6,190 nucleotides of DNA from AC-69 sp036519575 (GTDB taxonomy: Bacteria; Actinomycetota; UBA4738; HRBIN12), in contig DATDKZ010000165.1 in assembly GCA_036519575.1 (NCBI GenBank), positions 1 through 6,190 of the forward strand. The letters are read 5' to 3'. Below the pieces are notes generated by a model, which searched no databases, was not told the DNA's origin, and saw only the letters and a list, made by a program, of their open reading frames with translations. Of this stretch, positions 4,201 through 6,190 are shown in pieces. Position numbers and translations under genes: made by a program. How positions within the stretch are numbered: the first letter of the stretch is position 1; the number at the start of each line of letters is the position of its first letter.

Positions 4201-6047
4201 CCACGATGAGACGGCGCGATACCAGCCGAGCGTTCCTGGCCCTCGCCGTGGTCGGTTTGGCCGTCGGCGGCGTGCTGTGGGTCGCGGGCGAGCACGACGC
4301 GGCCAACGTGGCGTGGGCGGCCACGACGATCGTGGGCATCCTTCCCTCGGCCTACTCGGTGGCGATCGACCTGCTGCACCGGGAGACTGGGGTCGACGTC
4401 ATCGCCCTCCTGGCCATGGCCGGCGCCCTGGCCCTTGGTGAGTATCTGGCCGGCGCGGTCATCGCGCTGATGCTGTCGAGCGGGCGATCGCTCGAGGCGT
4501 TCGCCGACGCCCGCGCGCACCGGGAGCTCTCGTCCCTCCTGGAACGCGCCCCGCGCACGGTGCATCGGTATGCCGGGAGCGAGCTCGAGTCGATCCCCAT
4601 CGGCGAGGTCCGGCCGGCGGACGTGCTGCTGGTGAAGCAGGGCGAGGTGGTACCGGTGGACGGCTTCCTCGTCTCGGAGAACTGCGTGCTCGACGAGTCG
4701 GCCCTCACCGGGGAGTCCCGCCCGGTCGAGCGGAGCAAGGGCGAGGCGCTGCGAAGCGGCGCGGTGAACGCCGGCGCGTCGCTCGCCCTGCGGGCAACCG
4801 CCACCGCCGAGGAGAGCACCTACGCCGGGATCGTCCGGCTCATCGAGGAGGCCGAGAAGCAGAAGGCACCCTTCGTCCGCCTGGCCGACCGCTACGCGCT
4901 CGTGTTCGTTCCGGTGAGCCTGGTCATCGCGGCCGGCGCATGGATCCTAACCGGCGATCCCGTCAGAGCCCTGGCCGTCCTCGTCGTGGCCACGCCCTGC
5001 CCGCTCATCTTGGCAGTCCCCATCGCCATCGTTGCCGGGATCTCCCGTGCGGCCCGCCGAGGCATCATCGTGAAGGGCGGGGGAGCGCTGGAGACGCTGG
5101 CCCGCGGCTCGGTGCTGTTGTTCGACAAGACCGGCACCCTGACGTCCGGCGTGCCGGAGGTGGCCGACGTCGAGGTGTTCGCCGACATCGATCCCGAGGA
5201 GCTGCTGCGCCTGGCTGCCTCGCTCGACCAGGTCTCTCCCCACGTCCTCGGGGCGGCCATCGTTCGGGCGGCGCGGCAGCGTGGCCTCCCACTCTCGTTC
5301 CCCATCGAAGTCCGAGAGGAGCCGGGTTCTGGCATCGAGGGCACGGTCGATGGACGGCGGGTGTCGCTGGGCAAGGCGTCGTGGGTGTCGGGCGGCCGGG
5401 GGTTGCCCGCCCGGGCCCGTGACGTCCGTCGCCGTTCTGCGATGGAGGGCTCCTCCGCCGTGTTCGTGGCCATCGACGGGGAGGTGGCCGGTGGGCTCAT
5501 CCTGGACGATCCCATCAGGCCGGATACGCCACGCGTCATCCGCACCCTCCGCCGGGCCGGGATCAAACGCGTGGTGATGGTGACCGGCGACCACGCCGAT
5601 GTGGCGGAGTCGGTCGGCATCTCGATCGGCGTCGACCGCATCTTGTCCGAGCGGGACCCCACGGACAAGGTCGACGCGGTGAAGGCGGAGGGCGACGGCG
5701 GCGTCACCATCATGGTCGGCGACGGTGTGAACGACGCGCCGGCCCTGGCGGCCGCCGACGTCGGCGTGGCCATGGGTGCTCGCGGTGCCACGGCGTCCTC
5801 GGAAGCGGCCGACGTGGTGCTGGTGGTGGACCGGCTCGACCGTCTGGCCGAGGCGATCCGAGTGGCCAAGCGGTCCCGGGGGATCGCGGTCCAGAGCGTG
5901 CTGATCGGGATGGGCCTGTCGTTCGGCGGCATGATCCTTGGAGCGATCGGTCTGCTGCCGGTGGTGGGCGGGGCACTGTTCCAGGAGGCGATCGACGTGG
6001 CCGTCATCCTGAACGCGCTGCGGGCCCTGGGAGGCGACGCCTCGTGA
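4197..6047 (+). CDS. P1B-type (heavy-metal) P-type ATPase without HMA domain, TPC motif
   Basis: A 616-residue pump using ATP to move a transition metal ion across the cytoplasmic membrane. Membrane segments are near 12-29, 36-56, 66-81, 83-97, 234-251, 259-281, 563-582 and 583-605. The actuator domain has TGES at 171-174. The phosphorylation site DKTGT starts at D310. The nucleotide domain has GSGIEG at 377-382. The hinge has TGD at 463-465, DPTDK at 488-491 and GDGVND at 508-513. The ion-binding helix carries TPCPL (TPC 266-268) where copper and zinc pumps have CPC, and the last helix carries QEAID with D600. The usual HP motif reads SPHV (H349). There is no N-terminal HMA or Cys-x-x-Cys, no His-rich tail and no C-terminal hemerythrin, so the metal cannot be named. 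It is coupled to the nitrobindin gene by a four-base overlap. A second ATG at 4206 is possible. Confidence 0.95.
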   Translation: MTTMRRRDTSRAFLALAVVGLAVGGVLWVAGEHDAANVAWAATTIVGILPSAYSVAIDLLHRETGVDVIALLAMAGALALGEYLAGAVIALMLSSGRSLEAFADARAHRELSSLLERAPRTVHRYAGSELESIPIGEVRPADVLLVKQGEVVPVDGFLVSENCVLDESALTGESRPVERSKGEALRSGAVNAGASLALRATATAEESTYAGIVRLIEEAEKQKAPFVRLADRYALVFVPVSLVIAAGAWILTGDPVRALAVLVVATPCPLILAVPIAIVAGISRAARRGIIVKGGGALETLARGSVLLFDKTGTLTSGVPEVADVEVFADIDPEELLRLAASLDQVSPHVLGAAIVRAARQRGLPLSFPIEVREEPGSGIEGTVDGRRVSLGKASWVSGGRGLPARARDVRRRSAMEGSSAVFVAIDGEVAGGLILDDPIRPDTPRVIRTLRRAGIKRVVMVTGDHADVAESVGISIGVDRILSERDPTDKVDAVKAEGDGGVTIMVGDGVNDAPALAAADVGVAMGARGATASSEAADVVLVVDRLDRLAEAIRVAKRSRGIAVQSVLIGMGLSFGGMILGAIGLLPVVGGALFQEAIDVAVILNALRALGGDAS

Positions 6048-6065
6048 CGAACATCTGCGCCGCTT

Positions 6066-6190
6066 CTACGCCGCTCGCCTGATCGAGATCGCACCGACCG
6101 GGCAGGCAGCACAGAGCCGCTCGGCCCGGTCGCGGGGAAGCAGCGGCACGAGCGTACGCGCACACCCGTGCTCGTCGAGCTCCACGGCCG
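6066..6190 (-). CDS. C-terminal fragment of a probable 3Fe-4S-type ferredoxin
   Basis: A minus-strand frame enters from the right edge and ends at TAG (6066-6068), giving about 40 complete codons. It reads AVELDEHGCARTLVPLLPRD, then RAERLCAACPVGAISI and a short basic tail. The pattern of an aspartate/glutamate-rich turn, then a helix, then C..CP.(G/Q)AI.(I/V), is how small bacterial 3Fe-4S ferredoxins of the P450-partner type end. The CP would be the last cluster ligand. The first cysteines (C..(G/D).C) would lie outside the window. It converges on the metal ATPase with an 18-base gap. It could instead be the ferredoxin-like tail of a larger protein; the missing N-terminus prevents a decision. 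Confidence 0.6.
   Translation of the reverse strand, partial: AVELDEHGCARTLVPLLPRDRAERLCAACPVGAISIRRAA

Noticed and set aside
6048..6065. Terminator between the ATPase and the ferredoxin-like frame.
   Set aside because: Eighteen bases with no convincing stem-loop.
4892..6163. Long minus-strand open frame (423 codons) opposite the ATPase.
   Set aside because: The product is Ser/Arg/Pro/Thr-rich with no fold signature and lies fully antisense to a well-conserved P-type ATPase. It also overlaps the ferredoxin-like tail in another frame.

Overview
This is a gene-dense, GC-rich window, typical of an actinomycete-like genome (Actinomycetota). The case rests on three things: the start of a luciferase-like, probably F420-dependent oxidoreductase at the left edge; an ECF41/SigJ-type sigma factor; and several genes whose start codon lies 6-7 bases after a TANNNT -10 hexamer, the actinobacterial leaderless pattern. 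No genus can be named. I see no RNA gene, mobile element or CRISPR array, and no gene-free stretch longer than about 150 bases.

Left block (1-1926): a divergent ECF41 locus. On the minus strand, a sigJ-like sigma factor (165-1061) is followed after about 32 bases by the oxidoreductase (1-132, cut by the edge). On the plus strand are a small membrane protein (1208-1465) and a metal-binding cupin (1540-1926). The 1062-1207 gap carries two back-to-back promoters. Each has the sequence TGTCACA, exactly 16 bases, then CGTC, which is the reported ECF41 consensus. The sigma factor should therefore switch on its own transcription unit and the opposite one together. A perfect 11-bp inverted repeat lies over the -10 element and the ribosome binding site of the plus-strand unit, suggesting a second layer of control.

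Middle block (1927-2824): a leaderless promoter drives a six-helix membrane protein of unknown function (1952-2605). It overlaps by four bases a 66-residue membrane protein (2602-2802) that resembles DUF6186.

Right block (2825-6190): a MOSC-domain protein (2825-3595, minus) and a nitrobindin-like haem protein (3709-4200, plus) diverge from a 113-bp region with a leaderless promoter at each end and a perfect 8-bp inverted repeat between. The nitrobindin gene overlaps by four bases a P1B-type metal-transport ATPase (4197-6047) with a TPC motif and no N-terminal metal-binding domain. A convergent minus-strand frame at the right edge (6066-6190) looks like the C-terminal half of a 3Fe-4S ferredoxin.

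The window reads as a stress or redox accessory region: an alternative sigma factor with a small oxidoreductase/cupin regulon, next to metal, haem, molybdenum-cofactor-related and iron-sulfur proteins. The most interesting part is the 1101-1207 promoter region.
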